Source: Flammulina velutipes (Eukaryota; Basidiomycota; Agaricomycetes; Agaricales; Physalacriaceae). From it: a stretch of 64,000 bases of DNA. The translations under genes and the position numbers were made by a program. This document shows positions 11,857 to 25,188 of the stretch, in pieces. Position 1 is the stretch's first letter; each line of letters opens with the position of its first letter. Location: positions 2,108,001 to 2,172,000 of the forward strand of contig CM022368.1 of the NCBI GenBank assembly GCA_011800155.1. The letters run 5' to 3'. Under the pieces are notes generated by a model. It worked only from the letters and a program-made list of their open reading frames with translations, ran no database searches and had not been told where the DNA came from.

Positions 11857-12274
11857 AGTAGTAAAATGAGAAAAAGTGTACGATGGGTTCTAGTCTTTGC
11901 ATTGTTTTCCCGCATCTTTTCTGTATCTGTATACGCACGCATATTCATAACTTCTGCAATCGAAAGAACTTGCTTCATCTGTGCTGTGCGCGCGTGTACC
12001 TGGTGCGTTGGTGGCGAGTCAGTGCGTGGGTAATAAGATGAGTCACGTCCAAAAGGAGAAGTGCCCAATTCAGGCGAGCTGCGTGCGAAGGGCACGTCGA
12101 CCATTGTTCTCTTGCCATTGTCCTTCATGACCGTTCCCCACGATATTCCATTTTAAATCTCTCGCTGCCGCCTTATAAACTGCTGTCTATTCATATCTAT
12201 TCCTTGCGTACCCCCAACGTAATCGTATCCATCGCTGCTCCTGCTATATCATCTACAAGCCAATCTCTGCTGCA
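11857..12274. other. Intergenic region after HSP90
   Basis: This region holds the HSP90 3' UTR and the promoter of the next gene. A TATA-like CTTATAAAC lies near 12171, about 100 bp before the next start. No further gene is seen. Confidence 0.5.
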
Positions 12275-12925
12275 ATGTCTACCATCGAATCTATTTATTG
12301 GTTCAACAACGACCAAGACGTCTATACAGTGAGTCGATCCTCTCTTGTACGCGTTTTCCCAGTGATACTGACGAAAAACAGTCATCTGCTCCTCTTTTAA
12401 TGGCACCCGTTACAATCGTCGACTCGCGATCCCGGGCATCTCACTCGGTACGCCTCGTTTTGACGCGTCGCATGGATCGCACATCTGACAGCGCGTTTTT
12501 ACTAGAACTCAGCCGCCAACTTCATTCACAGGCGACATCCTGCTCGCTCGCCTCCTCGTAACCGTCGTACACCGCGGACGCGGGCTATTGCCCCGATCAG
12601 TGACGCCGGCCATCCATTTGATAGTCTGCCGTGGATATCACAGATGAACAACGCGTCGGATCCATCCATCTTTGATATCGCGGATCTCTCACAGCTGCCA
12701 GACGGCGGCGAGAGCATTGGCCCTGTGCGGCGACGCAAGACGTCGCTGCGTTCCAGCCCCCTTCGACGCCCGTCGTCCTCCTCAGCTTCTTCGTTATCCG
12801 ACGACGATGCGCCACCAATTACACTCCCCCCACACTTCCTCGAGCGCTGCACCACTCCTCCCCCTCGCCTTCCACGCAATGATTATTCGGAAATTCGCTT
12901 TCACAACCTCATGCCTCAAATCTGA
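12275..12925 (+). CDS. Small Ser/Pro/Arg-rich protein of unknown function
   Basis: Three exons (12275-12328, 12382-12447, 12506-12925) with good GT-AG borders give 179 residues. The N-terminus MSTIESIYWFNNDQDVYT is followed by a Ser/Arg/Pro-rich, probably disordered chain with RRRK and poly-Ser patches and a DDD cluster. The C-terminus is DYSEIRFHNLMPQI. There is no signal peptide, membrane span or known domain. The short first exons make it easy to miss. I do not recognise the family; disorder and basic patches would suit a nuclear or signalling protein, but no function can be assigned. Confidence 0.6.
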
Positions 12926-13379
12926 ACCATCTCCATCGACACCATATAACGACTCTTAATATTTCCAGCATCGAGTGCATCGCGCTGGGCATACGGCCCC
13001 AGCCCATCCTGTAACACTACCACCATCTGCGCGTCATTGTATTACCTGCTGCAACCAACAACGACCACATCTTACGCATCCCATCTTCATGATTTATTAG
13101 TTATCTGCCTGCTTTCCAGCTGCTTTCTCACCAAATCTCCCAGTTGATCTTTCGTATACGTACCTTCCGCTGCTGCTGCCTCCTTTCTCGTTTATTACGA
13201 TAATTTATCGTATTTCGCGGACAATAGCTACTTAATATATACTGCTTCACGTACTTCCTTAGCTTCATATAACCACAACGATATGTATCGTCGATCTAGA
13301 ATCATGTAATCGAGTCAAATTAGCTTTTTCCGACCTTATTATCTCTGCGATCCGAGTCACGGAGCTGCTCATAACCTCC
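12926..13379. other. Intergenic region and long 5' leader of SER1
   Basis: The 454-bp stretch is rich in pyrimidine runs on the + strand and contains a CTTAATATATAC box near 13230, about 145 bp before SER1. No coding exon is supported. Confidence 0.5.
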
Positions 13380-14635
13380 ATGTCTGAACGTCCTGTCAAC
13401 TTTGGCGCTGGCCCGTCTGCGCTGCCGGAATCTGTGCTGCAAGAGGCAGCGAAAGCCCTCTTGGATTTCAGTGGAACTGGCATAGGTATCGCTGAAATAT
13501 CGCACCGTTCGAAGGAGTTTACTGCCTTCATCAAAAATCTTGAGACGCTCATCCGTAATCAACTTGATGTCCCCCCGACGCACTCGATTCTCTTTACGCA
13601 AGGCGGCGGAACTGGCCAGTTCTCTGCTATCGTCCTTAACCTCCTTGCGCGCCACCGCCTGCTCCATCCCGACGTTCCCGACGAAGAGCGCGTCCTGGAC
13701 TATGTCATTACCGGCTCCTGGAGCAAAAAAGCTGCAGAGGAGGCCCGTCGCCTCAGCGGCTCAGCGATAGTGAACGTCGCTGCCGATGCACGACCATACT
13801 CCAAGGACAGCAGGTCCTTCGACAACATCCCGCCACACAACGCGTACGCATTCTCGCCCAATCCGGCTCTGATCTATTACTGCGAGAACGAGACCGTGGA
13901 TGGTGTGCAGTTCGCCAACGACGAATCGTCGCCCGCGTCGTTCCCGTGGAAGCTTCTCCCGCAGGACACGCTCCTCCCGCTCGTAGCGGACCACTCGTCC
14001 TCGTTTATGTCCCGCCCCATCCCGCACCTCGCGGACCACGCCGTCATCTTCGCCGGCGCACAGAAGAATATCGGACCAGCTGGCCTGACCATCCTCATCG
14101 TCCGTCAGGACTGCCTTGTCGACGTCGACGCAGCCGCCAAGCTCGGTGCTGTCCCCGTCCCGATCTCCATGTCCTTCAAGACTCTTGCGGACTCCGGCAG
14201 TCTGTACAACACTCCGGCCGTCCTCCCCGTATACATGGCGGGGCTTGTCCTGGAGAGGTCGAGCAAGCTAGGTGGTGTACAGTACTACGAGTCCTTGAAC
14301 AGGAACAAGGCAGACAAGCTGTACGCAGCGATCGCAGAGGGAGAGACCAAAGGACGTCTGCAAGCAAAGGTCAAGGCGGGCTCTAGGAGCTGGATGAACG
14401 TCGTTTTCGACGTCTTGGGTGAAGGCCAGGAAGCAAAGTTCATTGCGGGTGCAGATGCGAAAGGTCTCAAGAGTATAAAAGGGCATCGGTACGTCTCTTC
14501 TTAGATCAGGGAACTCGAGTTAACGGGCTTTGCAGCTCTGTTGGCGGTGTTCGTGTTTCCCTATACAACGCAATTACTGAGGAACAAACTGATCGTATGG
14601 TGGCCTATATACACGAGTTCCTAACGGAGGCTTAA
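13380..14635 (+). CDS. SER1: Phosphoserine aminotransferase
   Basis: Two exons (13380-14488 and 14536-14635) encode 402 residues, the normal family size. The enzyme converts 3-phosphohydroxypyruvate and glutamate to phosphoserine in serine synthesis and needs PLP. It begins with the family signature VNFGAGPSALPESV. It also has ISHRSKEF, the TQGGGTGQFSA cofactor loop, and AGAQKNIGPAGLT, where the Lys in QKN is the Schiff-base lysine. The C-terminal exon gives SVGGVRVSLYNAI, as expected. The single intron is small and near the 3' end. Codon use is GC-rich, which suggests good expression. Confidence 0.96.
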
Positions 14636-14694
14636 CTAGTAGCCTCAATAAATGTACAAAACCCCCAACTGTAGCAAGCAAAACCATTCCAGGT

Positions 14695-17600
14695 TTATCC
14701 CATTTCAGTGACAAAAGTCGTCCTTCCACCTCTAGGTAGTACCAGAATTTTCTCTGCGCCATGATTCTGGTAAGTCTCCGTTGACGGGATACTTAGTGAA
14801 CCCATCGTCATTGGTCCACCAGAAGGCAACGCTGATACCAACACCTTCGGCATCGCCAGTTCACCGTGATGCAGCGCAATCAGTGTGAGAGGTACAGTGA
14901 AGGTACCGTCGTCCTGCGGAACCGTCAGTAAGAATGGAAAAGGACGAAGAAGGAAACATTGGAGTGTTTGACTCACTACAGCGATAAAATCACCGCGCTT
15001 CCGTCCACTGACAAGCCAATCTCGTACAATCTCCTCCACGTCGTATTCCATCTGATAAACGCGGTCCTTATTGTCAGACGCATCCCATCGAAACGAGGTG
15101 TGTATAGACAGCGTGGCGGAGATGGGCTGGCCCGCGTAGAATTTGTAGACTGGAGTCTTCGTGGGGACGTTCATATGCACTGATGCCACAATCTATGGAG
15201 ATATTGGATGAAACACTTCCTCTTGTGTAGAGTGAATCCCACTTACGTTCATTGAAGGAACATCCACCGGGATGAGCATCTCTCGCCAGATTCCACACGC
15301 CGATATATCTTTGTCTGTAGAGGCAAGCATCTACAGAAGTCAGAAATATCAGAACTTGTATACATGTCAGTTCGTAAGGGTGGGTACCTGCTTTAACCGC
15401 TCTAAAGATTCCTTGTTCTCGAGTCCATCCAACGAGCGCTCCGGGAGGATGACTTCGCCCGTTAGACCGTACTGATCGATCCACGTCGCATCACTTTCTA
15501 ACGCCTGTACGACCAGTTCCACAAGGACGTCACGTTGGTAAGAGCTATCGAGGCTATCAACCGCTTCTTCGATGAGAGAGTGTACCTCTGCAAATATGTA
15601 ATTAGACGGGTGTCCACGAGGCTAGCTATCCTGACATACCTTCCCGAAGCATTCGATACCGTACGCGCAGTGTGAGAGGTTGCCGGACTATGTATCCGAC
15701 ACGTAAAGTTCAGTGTAAGGATGTCAAGCGTTCTTGATGAACGTACCTGGTCCAGTAGAGTCGATGTAGAATAGAAAATGTGCGGGTTGAGCAGGTGTGA
15801 CTGACTGGTTGTAATCAGTGTAAATCACGGGCGCGAAAAGCAAAAACAAAATCTACCATGATTCCGCGCCCTTTAGCGTTACAAGACACAATCTTCAAGC
15901 TGTCTCCTTCTTCGCACTGCAGACTTGTCGAGGCAACGCGCACATGTTGATGAGTTGTAGTGGACACGGTAAATCGTGAGAAAAGCCTTCCCGCGTCAGG
16001 TCAGTCAGTTGGTACCGTCTGAACATCGATACAAGTGCTCACCGTGTTCCACGAAAGAAATCTTCCACATTGACAGAGATTGGCAGGGTTACCAACACGG
16101 TTTGTGTCACGGATATGTCTCGAGTGACAGTAGATTCTGCTTTGGTTAGGTATTGGACGTGAACAGTGATTTTCTGGGTAAATGGTCGAGGTCACATTCA
16201 GCTTCTACATGCAGTTGACGCACCATCGTAGGCCCAACTACATCCGTATGGGTGACGCGAAGCGTAACCTCACTATTGTTAGGCACAGATTTCAGCGTAA
16301 CTTCTGTGTCTGTCTTCGTTAGCTCGACTTCTAGACACCTACTTGAGCTCAATGCGCATGAGGATGCTTGAAGGACCAACCAGAAACGCCGTCTAATTCT
16401 GTTTCTTCCAAATGAAAAGTGATGGAGGGAGATGTTATGTTCAGAGACATGGTATCCACATCGTTCCTTCCCGTCTTGATGACGACCAAAACAGAAGAGC
16501 GCTTTCCCAAAGCAACTGCGGCGTGGTTAAACGATAAAACGAGGAGAGGATAAAGTTTTATTTACCCAGTTTTGGCTGTCGAATCTGGACACTCAAGGCC
16601 TGATAATCCTTTGGCACACGAACCAAGTGAAGTTTTCCCTTCGATTTGTTCTTTGTACCATCCTTCCGACTTTGCCACTTGAAGATAATCTTGGACATCA
16701 ATATTTCACTGGAGTCCAGCAAATAAGACCCCGGAGATGAAGCCTGGTAGGACCAATCAAATCACTATCGTTGAAGACCAAGAACCGACGAACTAAACAT
16801 GACAGTGTCAACTCGTTTCGACCGGATCTGAGTACGTCGCAGGACGCAGTGAACTGGAGGCGAACGTTATCGGCCCCGGCGAGTATGACACGGACATCTT
16901 GAATTGGTATATCCTAGCAGATGTGAGGCGCATATCGGCAGCGAGGAACTTGGTATCTTACGCATGGTAAGCGATTAAGAATTACGACGTCTAGCAAAAG
17001 CCCGTCCCGACCAGGCTGCAAACGAGCATCAGAAGCTACTTTGACAGATATTGCAGGATGGTCGGTGTGAACTAGATCTAAAGATGTGAAAGCGTTAGAG
17101 CCTGAAGATGCGGAGGTTGTAGCGTATGTCATACTTTGCTCTAGTTTAGTTGCAGCATCCCACATTGCAGATATCAGTTCGCGAAGATAGGCTAAAGCAT
17201 CTTCCTTTGAAAGGAGTAGCTCTGTTCCATGATCCATGTACGTGGCAAGAAAGGATAACATAAGGTGGATCCATTCGCCACCTTTAGGTCGTTGGAGGGC
17301 TTCGTGATTGTCGAGAGCGAGAGATAGCATCAAACCTTCCAAGGAACTCCATTTGTGAGCATAGTGTCCAGGAAGGGAGGTATAGGTCGTTAATGCGGCA
17401 TCGAATCGACCCCGATGTCTAGAGAGTAGTCAGCATCATCATGGGCCATGAAATTATCTTCCTCTTACATATCCAGCGAGGCGAGACTCCCATGCAACTT
17501 GAGAGCAAACTTGCGTCGGCCCGCTTTGCGGTACAGGTCGATTGCGCGATTGGTTGTCACAATGTATAGTTCATAAAATGCTTCCGGATCCTTCAGCGCT

Positions 17601-19155
17601 TGAAGGAGGTCCTTATTGCTGATTTCCCCGCTTGAGGATGAGCTATTTGGGAAATCTGAAGAGGGTACAGCGTGGCAAAAAGGCGGAGTTGGCGGCAAGT
17701 GCGTGCTCTCTATTCCCAGTATATCGAGCTAACATGGGGCATGAGCTATTTTCAAAAGATAGGACACGTATGACTGACCTGGGTTCGTGCGAGCTCCAGA
17801 AGCTCTCCCTTCCCAGCGAAGATAGCATTTATTTGAGATTTATCCGGCGAAAGGTCGGCCTCCCAGGTCGTGCATTGGTCAACAACACTCAAAGATGAAG
17901 TGTATGTCCAGGATTCGATGAAGAATTTTGGCAAAGTGTCCTACGACACAATTTTAATCGTGTTTGAAAGGCAAGGTCAGGTAGACTCACTTGAACTTCC
18001 CGTAAACGGCGGCCAAAAGCGCCTAGAAATGCGACGCAGCGACGAGAGACATCTGGTAAGCGGTTCATACGAGCAAGAATCTCGCATTGGCGAGCTAGAA
18101 GATATATTCGAAAGTCGAAGACAGATATTGTATTGGCCAGAATGAGATCTCGATACGGTTTCCTGGAAATCGAGAGGAGGGCGCCAGAGTCGTCTCGAGG
18201 CGTTGGGGTGATGAGGGTGCCAAACCAGGAGAGGTTCTTCTCCTTCAGAACTTGGAAGAATGAAGCTTCGAGTTCGTCGTATTGTAACAGGGCTTCGGAA
18301 AGCAGGTTCATGCTGTAGAAAGAGCTCGCTAAGCTCTCCTGAAAGAACTTGAGCTGAGCACTTTCAATCTGATGTTTCGACAGACCTTGAGGATAAAGAA
18401 CGTGCAAAAGTTCCAGCCAGGCATTTGGCGTTGGCTTTCAGACCGTTTGACCTCGTCTTCTCTCTGCGTGAGAGCAGATTCAAATGCAGAGAGTAGACCA
18501 TCCTTCCATTTATTCATGATTTCTCCCCATACAATGGGGCTGTCCTGTGCACTTGACCATGTCAACTGTACACATCTTGAGTACGTTGGTGGACGTCGGG
18601 AATCATAGAACAGAAATGGCGCACCTTTCACGCTTATCGGTGTTGAAATCTGACCGAAGTTTATCGAGAACTGAACCCTTCAATTGGAAGAATGCTCCTC
18701 CTGGCGTTTTGGCGTCTTGTTTGACCACTTGTATTATGAGCCATTCTTGGTTCTTGCGCGTGCTGACCGAAGCGTGCCATTCCTTTGCGTGACGCTTGAT
18801 GTTCGTTCTGTATGTATCCACGTCGTTATCCTATACGCCATTCGTAAACACTTCAGCATTGAAAGAGTGTATGTACTTCGCAACAAGCCAGATAGATATT
18901 TAGCAAAGGCTTTTCGAGGAGATTTCCCGGTATTTGGGAGGCATGTTCATCGCGGATGGTATCGAGGTTAGCCAAGCTAACATCGAGCTGTTGGATCGTG
19001 CGTAAGGATGTCCTTGTTGCTGACTTCCAGTGTATGTTGCGCAATGGGAACTGTGCGCAGAGCGCTTGTTGAATTTGAGGCCAGCTCGACGAAGAAAGAA
19101 AGCCAGGAGATGCTGAATACGATACAATAACTGTCTGGCTCGACAACGACGCCAT
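14695..19155 (-). CDS. TRS130: TRAPPII complex subunit TRAPPC10 / Trs130
   Basis: A long gene with many short introns (for example 18831-18876, 18576-18624, 18339-18385). The N-terminus reads PQIQQALCAQFPLRNIHWKS, the conserved opening of TRAPPC10. Then come PGWNFCTFFILK joined to ESLASSFYSMNLL, QYDELEASF, and a later YRKAGRRKFALKLHGSLASL segment. The C-terminal third is beta-rich. TRAPPC10/Trs130 is a TRAPPII-specific subunit that helps activate Rab11/Ypt31 at the trans-Golgi. The start is the Met at 19155; an in-frame upstream extension looks non-coding. Exon borders in the 3' half (14.7-17.4 kb) were not all resolved. Confidence 0.85.
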
Positions 19156-19412
19156 GAGTTGGGAGTTCGCGTCTAAGTTGCAATTCCCGCACGAGCCACG
19201 TGTCCGGTACCCGGACCGAACCATTTTTGCCCCCTTCATCCCGTCGTCGAGCTCGCCGTTGCCAACAGCGTCCACCCATTGACCTATATCATTAAAAGGT
19301 GCGTTCTATCGATGCCTATACGCTACATGCTACATAATCTAACTTATTGTGTGATTCCTTAGGTTGGATGGCTCCAATTTTGTTTGGATGTACTTTGAAC
19401 GCCACCTGCTAG

Positions 19413-20186
<774 letters not shown>

Positions 20187-20256
20187 TAACTTGGTGGATT
20201 TGTGTATCTCTGTTGCAAAATATCATTTTCGTTTCGACGGATGTCATTGTTCCTCA

Positions 20257-21222
20257 TCAGACTGTCTCATTTGTCCAACGGTGCAACTCGACATAATAAT
20301 TCGATCTCTCCCAGTCGTCTCTCACTATCTCCAGCCCCGTGGCTCCCGCTTCAAAATCTTCTCGCCTTCCAACTTCAAGTCCCATCTCCTGAGCTGCTTG
20401 TCGTACCAAATTAGCTAGCTCTCCTTGAGCAAACATGTGGTAGTAACGGTTCAGCACTCTGTCTGCACCTTCCTTTTCGCCTGTCGAAGGCGTCGAGGAT
20501 AGTACCCATGGCACTAAAACATCTTGACCTGCATCTGTAGAAGCTTGTTCTGTCGGCAATACACGTTTAGACGCGTCGTCCTGCACTGTAGCCCAAACGT
20601 ATACAAGTACGCGACCATGATGGGGTGATACAGCTTCTAACAACCGCTACCAAAAGTGAGCTCTGTGCCACGAAGGTAGTAACCCAAGTACCTGTACACC
20701 AAGCCTACGACGGTCTGGGGTTGCTAGATGGTGTATTGTCGCGATAGAAATAGCATAATCCTATGAGAACTGATTCAGAGCCTTAACCATCAAAAGTATG
20801 AGGTGACCAACAAATATCCCATTGCGCCAGCCGTGTCCTAATGCGTCGCCATGGACTACTTCGCGGTGTGCGCCACCAGCGTTTCTAGCAATCTCCAACA
20901 GACGGATACCACGGTCAAGTCCGATTGTCAAGATGCAATTAGGACGATCTAGAGGAAGAGGTAGGTATTTTCCATTGCCTGTACCCGAATCTAAGCCAAT
21001 CCAGCCAGTAGGTATAGAAGCCAAGAATGTCGCGATGACTGGCCAAGGCTCAATGCACGGACTTGGGATGAGTATATGTTGGGTTATGTGGTAGAGGACT
21101 GTTACCTTGTATCTAGTCGAGGAGAAGTGACTGGCTATTTGATCGTAGACGTCGTGAACGTTGGCCGCTTCGTATCCTTGAGGCTCTTCTGCCACTACTA
21201 CAGGAATTACTGGAGGTGCCAT
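20257..21222 (-). CDS. TRM9: tRNA (carboxymethyluridine) methyltransferase TRM9
   Basis: Four exons (21222-21106, 21048-20812, 20760-20692, 20646-20257) give 270 residues. Trm9 with Trm112 methylates cm5U at the wobble position of certain tRNAs. It opens with VHDVYDQIASHFSSTRYK followed by PWPVIATFL, the Trm9/ALKBH8 signature. The SAM-binding loop is DSGTGNGKYL; many relatives have Cys where this has Thr. Motifs GLDRG and VVHGDAL follow, then IATIHHLATPDRR. The C-terminus NYYVELHRW is typical. Start was set at MAPPVIPV; further N-terminal sequence lacks an ATG. It lies tail to tail with EGD2, with only 70 bp between the stops. Confidence 0.9.
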
Positions 21223-21392
21223 GGGTGTTCGCTGAAGAGCGCTGTCCGAAACTGTACCGGATTGATCGATCGTTGAGAGCACAAAAATTTCATGTTGCTC
21301 GTTACACGATAATTATGAAGACAAGGGAAATATTCTTGATTCTCAAGATGATGCAATGATATAAAACAGAACAAGTACAGCGACCACGATTT

Positions 21393-23642
21393 TTACCGGA
21401 TACCGGCGGTTGCTTTTTGGAGGGCACGCTTAATGCCAAGTTGCGCCTTCTTTAACTCATCTGCCGTCGACGACTCAATCTCCAACCTCTCAAGAGCACG
21501 AGCAAGCTCCGACTCGACCTGGGCCTTAGCTCCCCGCTTGAGCTTCATGCCGATTTCCGGTGAGGTGATAGTACCCTCAACCTGGTGGATGTATGACTCG
21601 AGGTCAGATTTCGCCTCATGGCGCGCAGAGAACTCCTTGTCCGCCATCTTGAACTGCTCAGCGTCCTTAATCATCTGGTCGATCTCCGCAGATGATAGAC
21701 GTCCAACAGAGTTGGTGATGCCTAAGGGAGTTGCTTGTCAGAATATAAGTGACAGAATTTCATCGTAGGACTTACTGATGGATGCTTTACGTCCAGAAGC
21801 ACGATCCTGCGCAGAGACCTTGAGCAGACCGTTGGCATCAACCTCAAAGGTGGTGACAAGCTCGGCCTGGCCGCGGAGCATGGGGGGAATGCCAGTTAAC
21901 TCGAACTCTCCAAGGAGACGGTTATCCCGACATTGTGTACGCTCTCCCTCGTAGCTAGCAAACATCAGTTAGCTACATTTTTAGGATGGAATGAAATAGA
22001 ACTTACACAGGGAAAGTGACAGTAGTTTGGTTGTCCTCGACGGTGGTGAATGTTCGTGACTTGTTGGTAGGGATAGGAGTGTTACGGGGAACGACGACAC
22101 CGAAGACGTCGCCTTGCATGGCAACACCGAGAGAGAGAGGAGCGACATCAAGGAGGAGGAGATCCTTGGTTTGCTCGGAGGTTTGGCCGGTGAGGACGGC
22201 AGCTTGGACGGCGGCACCGTAAGCGACAGCCTCATCAGGGTTGATGGATTTGTTCAGTTGGCGTCCACCAAAGTATTCAGAAACGAGAGACTGGATCTTC
22301 GGGATACGAGTGGAACCACCAACGAGGACAATGTCATCGACCTTTTCACGGGGCATCTTGGCATCCTTCAAGACCTTCTCGACGGGCTCCAGAGTAGACT
22401 TGAACAAGGTAGCGTTGATCTCTTCGAAACGGGCCCTAGAGATGTTGGCGGAGAAGTCTTCACCCTATGCCAGGCGATCAGTAAAAGCGCACTATACGTA
22501 ATAAAATGCACCAACCTGGTAGAGGGAGTCGACCTCAACGGTGGTCTGGGCAACACTGGAGAGAGTGCGCTTGGCACGCTCGCAAGCACTCCTTAGACGA
22601 CGGAGAGCACGGGGGTCATCGTTTATGTCGAACTTGGTCTTCTTCTTGAACTCGTTCTTGAAGTGGTCAAGGAGGGTGTTATCAAAGTCCTCACCACCCA
22701 AGTGAGTGTCACCAGCGGTGGCCTTGACGGCAAAGACACCACCAGAGATGTTCAACAAGGAAACATCGAAAGTTCCTCCTCCGAGATCGAAGATGAGAAC
22801 GTTCTTCTCCTCCTTCGATTGACGGTCAAGACCATAGGCAATGGCGGCAGCAGTCGGCTCGTTGATGATACGGAGCACGTCAAGACCAGAGATGGCACCA
22901 GCATCCTTGGTTGCGAGACGCTGGGAGTCGTTGAAGTAGGCGGGGACACTGGAAAAAAATCAGTGGACATGTCGAACGATACGATGCCGCGACATACGTG
23001 ACAACAGCCTTCTTAACGGTCTTGCCAAGCTTGGCCTCGGAGATCTCCTTCATTTTGGTGAGGACCATGGAGGAGATTTCCTGGGGGCTGAAGGTTTTTT
23101 CCTCTCCGAGATAGTTGACCTTGATCAGAGGTGATCCATCCTTCTCTACAACTTCGAATGGCCAATGGGTGATGTCCTATGTCAGAGTGTTAGAGGATTT
23201 TGTCGCGATGTGCCGTGATGGTGTGTTTACCTTTTTCACGTCGGGGTCGCTAAAGCAGGCGTCAGCGTTGGATGACGGTAGAAGAATAATATACGAACTC
23301 GAAACGACGGCCAATGAGACGCTTCGCATCGAAGACAGTGTTGCGGGGGTTCATGGCGGCCTGATTCTTGGCAGCATCACCAATGAGACGCTCCTCGGCA
23401 GAGAAGGCGACGTAGGACGGGGTCGTACGGTTACCCTCTATATTAGCATAAGTAACGATAAGCAGTGATGTTTTATCGAGGCTGCTCACGGTCGTTGGCG
23501 ATGATTTCAACCCGGTCATTTTGCCAGACACCCACGCAGCTGTAGGGACGAGTTTAGTACGGAAAAAATGCGGAAAGCGTGCGACATACGAGTAGGTGGT
23601 TCCGAGATCAATGCCAATGGCGCCGTCGAACAAATCGTCCAT
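21393..23642 (-). CDS. SSB1: Ribosome-associated Hsp70 chaperone, SSB type
   Basis: About 610 residues in roughly eight exons. Hsp70 signatures are [22 protein letters not shown] and [11 protein letters not shown], plus [12 protein letters not shown]. The SSB subgroup is shown by [55 protein letters not shown], and a C-terminus ending in [13 protein letters not shown] instead of the EEVD tail of SSA proteins. SSB works with the RAC complex (Ssz1/zuotin) on nascent chains at the ribosome. The first introns split the ATPase phosphate-1 loop. Its start lies 118 bp from the divergent MRP4 gene. Confidence 0.94.
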
Positions 23643-23760
23643 TTTTAGTATGAAGAAAGAGGTGAAGAGGTGGTGGGAGGAGGAGGGATGAAAAAAAATC
23701 TAGGGCTGATGTAAGCAGAGTTACTTCGGTCACGATACACAGCCACCGCCATATTTTCTT
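23643..23760. promoter_or_regulatory. 118-bp shared divergent promoter (SSB1 / MRP4)
   Basis: The gap between the two starts has a pyrimidine tract on one strand (CCTCCTCCTCCC read from the SSB side) and an A-run next to CTAG. It separates a cytosolic ribosome chaperone from a mitochondrial ribosomal protein gene. Confidence 0.45.
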
Positions 23761-25050
23761 ATGCTTCGACACCGCGCTGCCTCCAAGTCGAGGTCAAGTC
23801 TTCCGCGCGCCCTTGGCGGCAGCGTGCGCGGTATATTCTCCAAAGGACCGCGACCGTTGAAAACGACGGATGACTGGTTGGAATTCCAACGGGACAGGGC
23901 AGACCGGAAACGACTCAGTATGTCTTGCAAGAAATGCCTTTGCCAGTACTAACGACGACCACTAGTGGACATGATGGGCAACTATGGCTCGACACAGACG
24001 CCTGGGAAGTCCTGGACGATGCGTAAATCCCTCCACGAGCCGTCTGGAAATGCTACACTCGGTGCATTGCTTGCTTCGGGTGCTCACTTTGGACACAATA
24101 CCGCCATTATGGAATCCAATTTCATGCCTTACGCGTATGGCTCACGAGCTGGCATCACCCTCATTGATATGGACCACACCTTGCCTCTGCTCCGACGAGC
24201 AGCCAAAATGACACGCGCCGTTGCCTTGTCCGGAGGCTCAATAGTCTTCGTTGGAACCCGTCCAGACCTCCGCCCAATTGTCGAGAAGGCTGCAGAGCGC
24301 GTCGGCGTACAGGGATATCACGTCGGAGAGCGTTGGATTCCGGGAACTCTCACCAACAGATTCCAGCTGTTCGGTGAATCCACTATCCAAGCTGAACAGG
24401 TCATTCCGGACCTCGTCATCTTCCTCAATCCCCTTGCAAACCTCAGCGCCATTCGTGAGTGCGCCTTTGAACATGTACCAACCGTCGGTATCATTGATTC
24501 GAACGCTGATCCTCGGCTCGTCATGTACGCCATTCCCGCAAACGACGAGAGCACTCGCACTGCTGAACTCGTCGCCGGCATCCTCAGCATGGCCGCCAAA
24601 GAAGGCGCAACACAACGCGTTGCTCTCGCAGAGCAGTCTCGTAATCCTGCCAACGAACGTGAAGAGGATGAGCTTGTGCATGCAGCGATAGCAGAGTCCA
24701 TTTCTCTATCGCGAAGCCCGATATTGCATCGACAAAGCCAGGAGCAGGCCGCGTCGATCTCGGGAGCGGAGGACGCCGCACGCATTTCGGATTCCGATGA
24801 CAGTGACGACACGCCCAAGAGTTCTGAGTCAGAGGTCACTGAGGAAAGCTTGATGGAAGAGGAGGAAATCGAAGAAGATGAGGACGAGGAACGGGAGTAT
24901 GAACATGATGAGGACGAGCCTGAAGATGAGCAAGAGTATGAAGATGAAGGGAGTGATGAGAAACCGGAGGTCGAGGAAAAGGTAGCGCCATGGGATTCCA
25001 ACAGACGGCCCAAGAAGGGGCAATACAAAACAAAGTTCTCCTGGGAGTAG
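23761..25050 (+). CDS. MRP4: Mitochondrial small-subunit ribosomal protein uS2m
   Basis: Two exons (23761-23917, 23966-25050) encode 413 residues. The N-terminus is Arg/Ser-rich without acids (MLRHRAASKSRSSLPRALGG), fitting a mitochondrial presequence. The uS2 core has GALLASGAHFGHNT, GSRAGITLIDMDHTL, GGSIVFVGTRPDL, ERWIPGTLTNRF and VGIIDSNADPRLVMYAIPAND. After the core comes an unusual tail: roughly residues 328-392 are dominated by Glu and Asp, followed by a short basic end (RRPKKGQYKTKFSWE). The core call is firm; the acidic tail is not part of bacterial S2, and its role is unknown. Confidence 0.92.
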
Positions 25051-25188
25051 AGATCCTTGTCCCAGAAATTCAGCGCTTTGATCTACATTCATCGAACTAA
25101 TTTATCACCCTTTGCATGCATGGAACCGTCTTCAGGCTATTGTAGATACATAAAACACAGCTATAATACACCTCCTTATCGAATATGC

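Noticed and set aside
18348..18385. A 38-nt intron in TRAPPC10
   Set aside because: The acceptor nine bases further on gives a normal 47-nt intron and a better match (FILK joined to ESLAS).
24318..25028. A Ser-rich 236-codon minus-strand frame
   Set aside because: It mirrors the Glu/Asp tail of u​S2m; Ser runs arise from reversed GAA and GAT codons.
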